Assembly: GCA_964017065.1 (NCBI GenBank)
Contig: OZ024790.1
Coordinates: 6,561,422-6,625,421 of the forward strand
Source of the DNA: Haliclona indistincta
Lineage: Eukaryota; Porifera; Demospongiae; Haplosclerida; Chalinidae
Direction: 5' to 3'
DNA: 64,000 nucleotides
This document shows positions 44,575 to 56,485 of this stretch, piece by piece; position 1 is the stretch's first letter; each line of letters opens with the position of its first letter. The notes beneath the pieces are model-generated. The model did no database searches. It was not told the origin of the DNA and saw only the letters and a program-made list of their open reading frames with translations. Made by a program: the position numbers and the translations under genes.

Positions 44575-44950
44575 ACCTATATTAGGGAGACACGGTAGTG
44601 TCTCCCTATGTAGGGATGGCCAAGAAAACAAAATGGCGGCTGCAATTGCATGTTACGTTCAAACGCTGATATTTCGCCAGTTGGTGTTGTACGTGGCTAT
44701 AAAGAGGCTTATTATCTGCTCTCTGGCGTTGCCCCAACTCTACAGCAGCACAGCAATGCTCGAACGTATTGCTATGTGACGAACCTGAAAGCGGTGAAAA
44801 TCGAGTTTCGTCATCTTCGTTTTCTTCTTTCTTCTTTCTTCTTCGGTGCGCCTAGCGTCCTAACACAAGTTATGTGCTGGACCAAACACCCACGAATAGT
44901 CACGAAATTCTTCTGGCAGGTGCCTTTTGAGCTTAGTTTTTAGCGAAGTA
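44575..44950 (+). repeat. Dispersed repeat, copy 2
   Basis: Starts with GGGAGACACGGTAGTGTCTC and CTATGTAGGG, then AAATGGCGGCT, TTCAAACGCTGATATTTCGC and GTGACGAACCT, ending GGCAGGTGCCTTTTGAGC. Collinear with 54955-55370 and 1-240. No protein. Confidence 0.75.
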
Positions 44951-45060
44951 ATAATAATAATTATGCTGACTTCACGAACGTCAGCAATGTATATGACGCC
45001 ATTTAAAAAAACACGCACGTGATGTAACGTGAGCTCGCACATGGTTCTTTGAGTGGCTTC

Positions 45061-45248
45061 TACAGCGCTTTGAATAGATCTTGCAACGTCACAGTCAAAG
45101 CGGAAGTAATACGTTGACCAATCAAACACGGCTGGTCACGTGCGGGCCTGCATCAGAGAATTGAAGAGCGTGATTGATTGGTCAACGTAAGAAAACGTGT
45201 CACTTCCGCTTTGACTGTGGCGTTGCAAGATCTATTCAAAGCGCTGTA
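45061..45248. repeat. Inverted repeat upstream of the Helitron gene
   Basis: Arms of about 65-75 bp (TACAGCGCTTTGAATAGATC, TTGCAACG(T/C)CACAGTCAAAG, CGTTGACCAATCA) flank a loop of about 55 bp. It lies about 245 bp upstream of the Helitron start codon, so it may belong to the Helitron 5' region or be an independent foldback. Confidence 0.75.
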
Positions 45249-45493
45249 CTTTTGAAAATCTTTTTGCTCTGAGTGCCGTTTTGTCCGCGAGAATATACAT
45301 CCATTCATCTACCTTACGAAGACTACACCCGTCAATTCTACTTTCCTTTGGCCTCACCGAAGTCTGGATTTGTGTTCATCGATCGTCTCCCATCTACTGA
45401 AGAGTATTTGTAAGTTCAATATAATTAATTGTCATCAAAAGGTTAGTAACTGTTAATTTTTTCTGGTTTGATAATCTGTATAGTTTGGTAATC

Positions 45494-48400
45494 ATGCCTA
45501 GTAGAGCACGTACAAAACGCACACACAAGAAACAACAATATGGAGAGAATAGAGATAAAATACTGGCTCAGAGAAAGGAAGCGTATGGTGTCAATTCGGA
45601 GTCTAAGAAAATGGCTTCAAAGCTGGCTTATAACAAAGCTCCTGGCCATAAAAAGATTAAGTCAAGGGCTAATGCAAAGCTGGCGTATGACAAGAATCCT
45701 GACGCTAAAAAGTTGTCATCAAAACAGGCGTATGACAAGAATCCTGAGCATAAAAAGATGATTTCAAGGGTTGCTTCGAAGCTGGCGTATGACAAGAACC
45801 CTGATCATAAAAAAGTAAAGTCAAAAATTGCATATGCAAAACATTTGACTGCCAGGAAGGCTGCTGCTTTGTCCAGGTACCATAGTAAATCAGATAAAAT
45901 CAAAGCACAGCGTAGGGCGAAGTACCAAAGTAGTTCGCATCAGAGGAAAGTGTCATCACGTGTTTGGTATCTCAAAAACACGAAGGTTAAGACACAAGCT
46001 TGTATGGCGTACTATGCTAAGCACAAAGAAGTCATTTCCCACACTAAGAGAAGCAAATACTATTTGTCTCCTCCAAAATCTAGTGTAAAGGAAATGTACA
46101 TTAATGAAGTAATGAGAGAATTGCTAGCAAATCGTAAAGCAAGAACTGAGGTTATGAAAGCTTTTAAAGAGCAGCCTATAGCAAAGCGATTGGCTAGAAT
46201 CTCTTATCGTGTTGCATGTAGAATAGCAGCTCGTAGGCTGGTCCATGAAGCCTTAATGAAGCGTAAGGAATATGCTGCTAAACTGATTAAATCTGCTAAA
46301 AGTATCAATGCAAAGAGTATCAAAAGCAGAGATGACTTTGGTGAAGGTATTCATCGCAAAAGGTCATGTGATCCATACTTCTATGAAGCATCGTATGTAA
46401 AGGATGATGATGATTCAGATGTGCCTGATCGTATTGATCCTTCAACCCAGCCTCATGATGAAAGTAGGTGTATCAGTGATTGTAAGCCAATCACTGATGA
46501 TGAAGTCGATGCAATTGTTAGACTAAAGAATTCCTTTACTCTTCCAATGCATGAATTACGACAAGTATTACAATCATGCGATGACTGCCCAAATGAACGC
46601 CAAAAGATGGGTCATTCTTTGGCATGTCATCAAGCTGGTAGTATGTGTAATAGTGAGCTTCGTATTTTACGAGCAGCTTCAGCACATCATAAAGCACTGA
46701 GAACGTTTATGCGTCAAGTGTATGATGCTAAACTAAGTCACGAATACATTGCTGGCATTGATCGTGCCCTAGGCGAAGGTGATTTTGATTATTTAATTTC
46801 TGTGACTAAAAAGAGCTATGCTGAGTTGCTAGAAACTAATGATCATGTTGGTGAGGAAGGCTCCTCAATAAACAACTCGTTTTTTAGAGTGCTCAATTTA
46901 GAGACCACCTTGCAATTACAGCATGCTCTAGTCATATCCCAACTTGAGAAAGAGTGGAATGACGATGCTGAAAACATGTGCTGTAGCTGTCAATGCTTGT
47001 TTCAGAGAAAATCTGTCACAAAAGTCAACTTTTCAAAGCATTTTGATTCGGACATTGGGTCAGAGCTAATAGACTATATACTGAAGCACACTCCTCCAGG
47101 CGAGGATGAAACACTGTATATGTGTAGCTACTGTAAACCCAAAATCAAAGCCGATGTATTGCCACCACGATGTGTTTTAAATGGTTTGGAAACCGTACCC
47201 ATTCCATCTGAGCTTGATAAACTCGATGCCCTTAGCAAACAGTTCATTCAGCTTGCTAAATGCTTTCAGACAGTAGTTAGGCTAGGCACATACACCTGCA
47301 AAGTGCCTGTGTACAACTCATTGAAAGCTTGCAAGGGTAGTGTATTTTTTCTGCCTTTACCATTCAATAAAACATGTGAAACGCTGTCCAATGTTGAAGG
47401 ATCGGCAAAGTCTGGTGTTGCATCACCAGAATTGTACATATTAGTGAATGGTAAACCCACAAAAGCTAATGTTGTCTGGCGTTCACTGGTCAATATAGAA
47501 CGTGTGAAAGCAGCTATAAGAAAGCTGAAAGAGATTCACAAACTTTATAAGTCAGTAGAAGCAGACAGCCTCGATGAAACTACACAAAAAGTAATCGAAG
47601 TGGCTAACAATGCAACCACTAAGATGCTAGATAAGGCTACTGCTGACGATATAGCTGGTTATCAGTCCTATACTATTAGGTATTTAGATAATCAGATTCC
47701 AACTGTTTCTGACATAGACCAATACAAGTTGGTTAATGTTACAGAAGCACCTATTCACAGTAGATTGAAAGACTTGGATGTTATGTGCTTTCCTGTACTT
47801 TACCCAAACGGGCAATTTGGTGAGAATCATCCTCGCAACAAAGAAATCACTTTGAGCTTTAGCGAGTTTGTCAAACAACGTTTGCATAACAAAGACTCGC
47901 GATTTCGCAAAGATGCCTCATATGTATTCTATCTGCTGAATCAAAAAACCCTACGTGAAGTAGGTAACGGCGTCTACAATGTCCTTCATTCCTCACGAGG
48001 AGTTGCTATGTCTGTTAAGCAGCTACTAGCTAAGGTTGAAGCCTCTGATGAACGGTTAGAAGCAAGCCTCTTCACAATGCTTCAGTCAGTACGTGGTAGC
48101 AAACAGTATTGGTGGCAGCGTAAGAGTGATCTCAAGTGCATGGTACGTAACTGGGGATCACCAACATTGTTTCTCACATTCAGTTGTGCTGAATATGAGT
48201 GGAGTGATATGGCTCGTTACCTCAGGAAGGTAAACAATGTCTCTCCAAGTTACGATATAGGAAGACTTTGCACAGAAGATCCTATATCGGTTTCTCGAAA
48301 ATTTTCTGAGAAATTTCATGCCTTCTTTCGCACTGTCATATGTAAAGGTCAGATATTGGGTGAAGTAGAGCACTTCTACTGGAAGAAGGAGTATCAAGCC

Positions 48401-51400
48401 AGAGGTGCACCTCATTACCACGTCCTGTTGTGGATAAAAGATGCACCAGTTATTGGCTGTGATGACTCTGCTGCTGTATTGAAATGGATCCAGGAAAGGG
48501 TTACTTGTCACATTCCTGACAAGAAAACCAGTCCTGAATTGCATGAGCTCGTCACAAGATATCAAATGCATAAGTGTAGTGCATATTGCAAGCGCAGACG
48601 AAAGGTCGGCAGTACGTTCATAACTTACTGTAAGTTTGGCTTTCCTCGTCCGGCTTGTGAAACAGGTATTGTGCACTCTGTAGAAGACTCTCTTAAAACT
48701 CGTAAGAAAATCTACGAACTTCCACGAACAGAGTCTGAGGTTAGAGTGAATGACTATAATCCTCTGATTCTGTTATTGTGGAAAGCTAACATTGACATAC
48801 AGTTTGTGTCAGAGTCTTCTCTTGCATTAGCTCATTACGTTAGTGGCTATGTCACTAAAGCAGAAAGAAGCAACATGCAAGACATTTGGAGAGAAATCCA
48901 AGACAGTAAGAGCATTTATAGCAAGCTCTACAAATTTGGAATGAAAGCTTTGAGCTCACGAGAGTGTGGTTTGTATGAGGCTGCCGACTTGTTGTTGGGT
49001 GACCACTTGACTGAAAAATCAGAAGCAATACAGTTCGTAAATGTATCTATGCCTCACAAACGAAATCGACGACTCAAAAGTCACGCAGCTTTGACGGAGC
49101 TTTCAAAGTCAGATCCTGATAGTGAGGATTTATTTGAGTCGAATCTTGTAGACACTTACTATCCCAATCGTCCCGATAAGCTTGAGGACATGTGTCTTTA
49201 CGACATTGTCGCTAATTACACTTGGTATCACACTATTGTCAAAGGTGTGAAACAAACTGAATTCAAAAGGCGCGGCAAACCTGTGTTACCCAATCACAAG
49301 TTATATGATTTGAGAAATGAAAATCAGAAAGAAGATTATTACTATTCTCTAATCATGCTTTTTGTGCCTTTCCGAAATGAGAGTGAGCTTTTAGTAGAAG
49401 ACGAGACTGCTGAAGAAGCATTTAATCGGCATTTTCCTGACACTGGTGAAAACCGTTGCTTGACTCACCACACTCGATTACAGCAGATGCTTGAATGTAA
49501 TCGTAGTGTTAAACTAATCAATGAAGCCAGACAATCTGATTGTCCAGAGCAAAAGGTTGATAGTGAGCCACAGCTAATCTGTGAAGCAGTTGCTGCAATG
49601 CAGGATGCTGTAAGCATGGTCACTAAGTGTGAAGACACGCTTAGTCTTTCCGATAGGACCAACATGTTGAATGCAGATCAGAGGCGAATATTTGACAAAG
49701 TCAAAGAGCATATGATTCACGTGCAACAACATGAAACAAATGATTGTTCTTGTGACTTACCTCCATTGTGCATGTTTGTCACAGGTGTCGCTGGAACAGG
49801 TAAATCATTTCTTATCGAGACAATCAAAGCATTTGTAGCTCAACTGTGGCCTAGTGCTGATTGCTCATGTGCCATAACTGCACCAACAGGTTTAGCTGCG
49901 TTTAATGTTGGTGGCATGACTATCCACCGGTTATTTCAGCTACCTGTCCAGCACGGGGGTAGGTCAGCCGTCCATTGGTCTTTACCAAAAGCTGCACACA
50001 AAGTGATGAAAACAGCTCTGCGTAATGTGAAATTATTCATTGTAGATGAAATTTCAATGGTTAGTAGCCTCAATCTAGCATACATTCATCTACGCTTGAA
50101 TGAGCTATATGGAGGTGTTGACTACTTTGGAGCACGAAATATGATTGTTTTCGGTGATTTGCTTCAACTTGAGCCTGTTGGTGGTCAACCAGTATTTTCA
50201 GCTGTACCTGACACTGTAGTCAAGTACAGAATAGGCTGTGCAACCTCTCCCAATATATGGGAAGAAACTGTTGTATACGATGAGCTAACCATCAATGAGC
50301 GTCAGAAAGGTGACAAAGACTATGCAACGCTGCTTAATGGTATTAGAATTGGTGAAGTTACAAGCTCCACCATAAGCACTCTCCAATCAAGAGTGTTTAC
50401 TTGCTCATTGACTGAGAAAATTGCTGAGTTGCAAGAACAAGGAATAATGGTAGTAACATTTTTTCCTACACGCAAGCAATGTGACGAGCTAAACAATAAA
50501 ATGCTCAAATCTCTTCCTGGTAAATCATTCGAACTAGAATGTACTGATGATGTTGACGAAACTGTCAGTAAACTTAAGTGGACAAAAACTGCTGACAAGC
50601 AACTCCATAAATTAAACCATGATTGTAACATGACTGGTGGACTGCAAAGTATTCTAGTGTTAGCTATTGGAGCACGTGTTATGTTACGCCGTAACGTTGA
50701 CACAAAGAAAGGTCTAGTCAATGGTTCATTGGGTACAGTTACTGCAATAACTTGTAACTGTACAATTTGATCACTTGACTAACCCATATCAGGTTGAAAG
50801 GGTCAAGAGCAGATTCGTTGTTATGAAAAACTACTATGTTCGTCGAGAACAATTTCCATTGATATTGGCATATGCTGTTACTATACACAAGTCCCAGGGA
50901 TTGTCCCTGGACCATGCCATTATTGATCTGTCGGATAAAGTTTTTTGTGCTGCAATGGCTTATGTTGCTTTGTCTAGAGTAAGATCACTCACGGGCTTGC
51001 ATCTCCTCTCATTTGATCCAAAGTCCATTATAGTCAGCAATCGATCTTTAGAGGAGTATAATCGTCTACGTAAAATGTATAGACCTGATCTTCCTCTGTA
51101 CACCATTCCTGTTCAACAGGCTTCTAAACGTAAGCTTGTTGGAAAACCTGATACTGACCAAGTAGATACTGTGGTTGTTCCCAGCAAGAAAATAAAATGC
51201 TCACAAACCACTACCAAGCAACAAACAATACCTGTTAGCACCCTGGGCACTCAGCGTAAACGAACTAGCACTGCCCCTGTTCAAACTGCTAAACCAGCCA
51301 AAAGAGCTTGTAATAGTAGTGCTCCTAACAAGCAACTTCACACTACTGCTAGTGCACAAAATGATGATTGCTTAATTACAGGGTCATTTGATCCAGCACG

Positions 51401-51971
51401 TACACAAAGATGGCCGTACTACTACTATCCTGTAGACTTAGAATGGCAAAAAACTGCTTGCGCTACTCTTGGTCTAGAACACCATCATCCACCACCCAGA
51501 CACAGAGGTGGTGGAGCTAATGTACCGCTTACTCCACCTGATCACAACCATACTAAAGACATAGTTGGTGATGGGAACTGTATGTTCCGTTCCTTTTCAT
51601 ATGTGATCACTGGTTCACAAGCCCAGCACATGGCAGTGCGCCAAGCTATATTAGATCATATGGTAGCAATCTCTCATTTGTTGTATGCTCACAATTATGA
51701 TCCGTTTGCAGGTTACTCAAGTGTACAAGAGTACATAGAGCGTACTAGTATGAATGAAAATGCTACTTGGGGCTCTGATATTGAGATAATAACCTTATCT
51801 CATCTTCTCAACACTTGCATTTTTACCTACAATACACAAGATAAGAATTGGTACAGGTTTAGTCCACATTCTGTTGATAGAACCTTGCCTGATGACATAA
51901 CACAAAAAGCAATGTATTTGAGATATCTCCCTGGGCATTATGATGTTGTCCTTAGAACATTATCAGTTTAA
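45494..51971 (+). mobile_element. Helitron encoding Rep, Pif1-type helicase and OTU domains
   Basis: One long frame from the ATG at 45494 to a TGA at 50768-50770 (about 1,758 codons) and a second to the stop at 51969-51971 (about 400 codons) make one protein interrupted by a single frameshift near 50755. Order: Lys-rich N-terminal repeats (AYDKNPDxKK), a Helitron-type N domain (FPVLYPNGQFGENHP), the HUH Rep motif GAPHYHVLLW (residue about 970), the Y2 motif YVSGYVTK (about 1112), Walker A GVAGTGKS (about 1430), Walker B LFIVDEISM, FGDLLQLEPVGGQP, and RVMLRRNVDTKKGLVNGSLG. After the shift come YAVTIHKSQGLSLD and VALSRVRS, then an OTU-type VGDGNCMFRSFSY near 51567. Rep and helicase are established Helitron functions; the role of OTU cysteine proteases there is unknown. 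Termini were not resolved. Confidence 0.9.
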
Positions 51972-52014
51972 TCACTGGACATGAAAGTAAGGACATAATA
52001 TAATACGTAATAGT

Positions 52015-52147
52015 TAACTCCCGGTCTCTGAGGCGATACGGGATATATACCGAGGTGGTTAATTATGCTGTCCGAGGGCGGAGCCCGAGGATGGCATAAT
52101 TAACCACCGAGGTATTATCCCGATCGCCGAAGAGACCGGGAGTTAAC
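52015..52147. repeat. Palindrome with GC-GNA-GC apex after the Helitron
   Basis: Arms GTTAACTCCCGGTCTCT... GGTGGTTAATTATGC and their complement fold around the apex CGAGGGCGGAGCCCGAG at 52073-52089. It lies 45 bp after the Helitron stop codon. Helitrons have a short 3' hairpin, but this one is far larger and its apex is that of unrelated palindromes in the window, so it is more likely an independent insertion. Confidence 0.8.
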
Positions 52148-52935
52148 TGACTTGTACCCAACCACCAGTCTTCTTGTGGTGTTTGTAGCTGCTGTAGCTG
52201 TTCTATAGCTTGTAAGCGAAGATCTACGAGCTGTTCTGTAGCTTGTAAGCGAAGATCTACGAGCGATGGGAGCCCAGGGCACTCGCCTCCAAGCGCACAC
52301 TCGCCAGGTCTATAATGGCGAGCGCCCGTGTTCAAGTTGGGCGACAAACGAAGCCTGGCGTCAACTTTTGTGCAGCTAAAACGCACGGTAACTTGGCTTT
52401 CAGGCAGCAATGCTGGCTGACCTTTCCCAAAGGTTAACACGTGCACCAAATATTTATTGATAATTTATTGACGATGGCCCACTAGTATCTGCTATTTTGT
52501 GGGGTATAAAGCTCCACTCACTTTCGCCGGGTGGGCAGGTGTGGACAAGGGACTAGTGTCACTTTGCCACTTCCTGGAAAATATCCATATTTGCCTGTTT
52601 TAACTTTAATATCCTGGAAAATATCCATATTTTCCTGTGTATATGGGATATATACCATGCCATTTTCCTTTGATCTTTGGGTGTGGTGGGGTACAAAATG
52701 GTGTTATGTGCTCTCATTGTGTTTTTGAACATGGAGCTAGCCTTGGTCATGTTATGTGCCTCAATAAAGCATACTTCAAATGAAGCTTAGTATTGTTATG
52801 GGCTCTACTTTGTGTGGTAAAAGCAGCCAATGATCACCAACCCTCACTTTATATAGACAATTCACTGTACTAACATGTGGTCCATGTAATTTGGCATATA
52901 CTATACCTGTGTGTATACAATACTATTCACATAAT
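52148..52935. other. Spacer with short tandem duplications
   Basis: 52195-52264 holds two units of about 33 bp (CTTGTAAGCGAAGATCTACG). 52572-52640 holds two units with CCTGGAAAATATCCATATTT. An open frame on the minus strand (52063-52449) runs through the first repeat and has no known motif. Confidence 0.5.
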
Positions 52936-53562
52936 GTGTATTATGATGTTGTGTATGTCATGTATTATGCGTACTGCCTGTGTGTATGAATATAATGTGT
53001 ATTATGATGTTGTGTATGTCATGTATTATGCGTACTGCCTGTGTGTATGAATATAATGTGTATTATGATGTTGTGTATGTCATGTATTATGCATACTGCC
53101 TGTGTGTATGAATATAATGTGTATTATGATGTTGTGTATGTCATGTATTATGCGTACTGCCTGTGTGTATGAATATAATGTGTATTATGATGTTGTGTAT
53201 GTCATGTATTATGCGTACTGCCTGTGTGTATGAATATAATGTGTATTATGATGTTGTGTATGTCATGTATTATGTGTACTGCCTGTGTGTATGAATATAA
53301 TGTGTATTATGATGTTGTGTATGTCATGTATTATGCATACTGCCTGTGTGTATGAATATAATGTGTATTATGATGTTGTGTATGTCATGTATTATGCGTA
53401 CTGCCTGTGTGTATGAATATAATGTGTATTATGATGTTGTGTATGTCATGTATTATGCGTACTGCCTGTGTGTATGAATATAATGTGTATTATGATGTTG
53501 TGTATGTCATGTATTATGCGTACTGCCTGTGTGTATGAATATAATGTGTATTATGATGTTGT
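52936..53562 (+). repeat. 61-bp minisatellite, about 10 units
   Basis: Units of 61 bp recur about ten times with the core TATGAATATAATGTGTATTA and TGCCTGTGTG. Variation is almost limited to one site (GCG/GCA/GTG before TACTGCC). The high uniformity implies recent expansion. There are no spacers between units, so it is not CRISPR-like. Confidence 0.95.
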
Positions 53563-53629
53563 TAATTTGCATTATTGAATGTCTATGTCTCACTACAGAT
53601 TGGCACCAATCAGGGGAACTGTTTCTCCA

Positions 53630-53990
53630 TCGCACTAGTGTATGTGCAAGGTCTACAGACAAGACCAAATTATTTTCCACTCTGTGAGACTGCACCTTGT
53701 CGTTGGTAGAGTGGCTGAGTATCCATTGCTGATTTGCAATAATGGAGAAACCAAGACAGTCTCAGACTCTTCATTGTCCGACTGAACTTACTGAAGGTAC
53801 TAAATTTATTTTTGAAAGACTTGATATTTCCACCTTTATTCCCACAGGTAGTGATGATACTTACCACTCCTTGAACAAGATGTGGGGGGGTGGTCTTCCA
53901 GGAGCTTGAAGAGGGTGTGGTCAAACTAAGGGAGCTATCGCCCAGGAGCTTAAACTCAATGATGAATTCATTATCTATTATGATCACTAA
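53630..53990 (+). repeat. Dispersed repeat shared with 21180-21465
   Basis: Collinear with the earlier copy (CCACTCTGTGAGACTGCACC, GTGGCTGAGTATCCATTGC, GAAACCAAGACAGTCTC) up to a T-rich tract and a following GGTAGTGATGATAC. Content beyond 53850 (CAGGAGCTTGAAG, CCCAGGAGCTTAAA) was not seen elsewhere. Nature unknown. Confidence 0.6.
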
Positions 53991-53999
53991 TTGCCGAGC

Positions 54000-54539
54000 G
54001 CCTTAGCGCGAGGCATGTAATCGCGGAGTACTGTGTCGAAATTGTATGTTTGTATATATGTATATATATATAATTATATGTCATGCTTAGGAATGCAATC
54101 AGTCCATATGGCGAGGCCCATACTGTAGTATTGTATGCGAGGGCCACGAGGGCAGCAATTGCAAGGCCTCGGGATTGCACGTTCTTTCATAACTACTCGA
54201 CGTTCTTTCATAACTCGACTACAAAATGGACGATTTGCCTTCCCATCTCGCTTTCCATGCACCGCCCTCATCAGCGATACTGTGACTGATGCTGCAGCAA
54301 GAACCAGGGCTTTGGCGCGGGAGGGGAAGCGAAGACAGCGTGAGCTTGAAGAGAGACATCACTGCTACTCGGTAAAAGCATAATCCCGCGCTGTATTTAC
54401 TCTGCATTACAAATATTAAATAGAGCAAACAGACTTTCACACCTTCGAATTCGTGAAAGGGCTAACAAAAGACTGTCTACAGAAACTGAAGAACAGGTTA
54501 TGATTCTTGACTCAATGCTAAGACATTTCATGCTTATGA
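54000..54539. other. Spacer, no gene seen
   Basis: Contains a short TA-rich run near 54050-54080. No protein-like frame with a recognisable motif. Confidence 0.4.
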
Positions 54540-54664
54540 CTCCTCCTTTTTCCCGGACACTGTTAAACTATGGTACCTGCTGATCATGAGATTGTCCCTG
54601 CAGCAGATTGTACCCTCTCTGATTTCAAGAGAGATATTTGTGGCTATCGATCTAATTTAATCTA
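54540..54664 (+). pseudogene. C-terminal end of a LINE reverse transcriptase, decayed
   Basis: Reads SFFPDTVKLW, then after a one-base shift LPADHEIVPAADCTLSDFKR and CGYRSNLI with a stop at 54662-54664. A Trp-Leu-Pro block followed by a short DFKR-type end is the usual terminus of CR1/Jockey-type ORF2. The rest of the element is absent. Confidence 0.55.
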
Positions 54665-54954
54665 GTAACTTATGTTGTTTGTCTTTTCTTTTGGTTGGTA
54701 CCATGCATTATTATTACTAGTACATTCATGGAATGGCAGGGGCGAGCCTGAGCATTGATATAATTTAGCCTCATTAGTGTATAGTTGTCTATATTATACA
54801 TTTAATTATTATTTGCACCCGCAGGTTATGTGGTGAGTCCAGACTTTAGTAGATAAGTCTGTAATTATGTTTAGACCTGTTTCACCACAGATATTTGTGC
54901 TATAATTTTAACATTTTTTTGTTGATGGTGAATACTCTCACGCAGTGGCGTAGC

Positions 54955-55370
54955 CAGGAAATATTAGGGAGGCACGGTAGTGCCTCCCTATGTAGGGTTG
55001 AACGGAAAAACAAGATGGCGGCTACATACATGTATTAGCGTTCAAACGCTGATATTTCGCCAGGTGGTGAATTTTATACGTTCAAGGACACTTAGATCTT
55101 CTATCTGGCGTTGCCCCATCTTACAGTAGCAAGGAGAGTGCTCTACACTGTTACTAAAGTGACGAACCTAGAAACGGTGAAAATCGAGTTTCGTCGTCAT
55201 CTTCGTTTTCTTCTTTCTTCTTTCTTCTTCGGCGCGCCTAGCGCCTTTACGCGAGCAGTGCCGAGACCAAAACACCCACGAACAGTAGTGAAATTCTCCT
55301 GGCAGGTGCCTTTTGAACCTTGTTTTTAGCGAAACGGCGATATACATTCCGTGAGTTCTCGATCGTGGTC
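54955..55370 (+). repeat. Dispersed repeat, copy 3
   Basis: Starts GGGAGGCACGGTAGTGCCTC and runs through AAGATGGCGGCT, TTCAAACGCTGATATTTCGC and GTGACGAACCT to GGCAGGTGCCTTTTGAAC and GATCGTGGTCCATTGTCAGC. It is the closest relative of the truncated copy at 1-240. Confidence 0.8.
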
Positions 55371-55689
55371 CATTGTCAGCTAAGTGTTAGACGCCATTAT
55401 CGTGATTGCGCAATACGCACGTGACCAAGCAGTGGTTAGCGCACGTGACCAAGCACTACCCTGAGTATCTCCGCGCCGTATGGCGTATGGATCACGGAGA
55501 ACACATATCTGTCTGGAGTCTTCGAAGAACTGTAAGATCGTCTGATCGTATAGGACACCATTCTGCGCTTGCCAGATAATTATAACCGCCGTACAGATCT
55601 ACAACCTAGTGTGGGCGGGGCTCGTATGCATGCATGTATGCGTAGGCGAGCTGATATGTACAGCATAATAATTATTTTTAGCTACATGT

Positions 55690-56170
55690 TTAAAATTGTT
55701 AATAATAAAGAAAAGCCACCAAGAAAACTAAATCAATGGTGGAAACAAAGACGGCTCAATACGTTCATGATATTGAACTGCACTTCACTAAAAAGTAAAA
55801 AGGACACAAACAAGAAATTAAAAAGATTTCTATCGAAATCAAAAGGATGTAGGGTTGTGAAATCTAACACTGGTTCACAGTGTAAACTAACAAGGAACAA
55901 GCATAGAATGGTAACACGATTGACTTGCTAACAGACCATAGATCCCTACATCAGTGGCTGTGCACAAGCTGAATGCACGTCAGGTGTCAGCAGTCAACAG
56001 CAAGTAGGTCAACCACAGCAGCCACTGATGTAGGGATCTATGGTCTGTTAGCAAGTCAATCGTGTTACCATTCTATGCTTGTTCCTTGTTAGTTTACACT
56101 GGTGAACCAGTGTTAGATTTCACAACCCTACATCCTTTTGATTTCGATAGAAATCTTTTTAATTTCTTTA
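55690..56170. repeat. Foldback element, family 1 copy C
   Basis: Arms of about 165 bp (55803-55967 and 56015-56165) contain GATTTCTATCGAAATC, AACAAGGAACAAGCATAGAA, CACGATTGACTTGCTAACAG and CATAGATCCCTACATCAGTG. It is inverted relative to copies A and B at its flank: TCAATGGTGGAAACAAAGAC at 55733 is the complement of their right flank. Best-preserved copy. Confidence 0.85.
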
Positions 56171-56485
56171 AAGGGAGGTTTCGAAATCGCTGCGCGCGAA
56201 AAATTTTGCTAATTAATATTCATGAGCTTCACAGATTACACGTGATCGTATGATATGTACGCGTATAAAATTATACTTGCTGCGCACTTGGCTAGCTGTT
56301 CTGGCTGGTCAAGGTCAAGTGTAGGTTGTGATCGCTTCATGGCTTAGCCTAATAGCTCATATAAACCAGCTGCTTCAGATAAGGGCACGTGTGGGTGGTT
56401 TAGCTAGCTAATTACTATGAATACTCATGAATACTAATTATAAGTGGGGCTACAAGGGGGGTTTCCGGAAACCCTGGAAACCTAT

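Noticed and set aside
52015..52147. Helitron 3' terminal hairpin.
   Set aside because: Helitron end hairpins are short and sit just before CTRR. This palindrome has arms of about 57 bp and the apex of other palindromes in the window.
52936..53562. Regular repeat that could be mistaken for a CRISPR array.
   Set aside because: Units are directly adjacent with no unique spacers, and the genome is eukaryotic.
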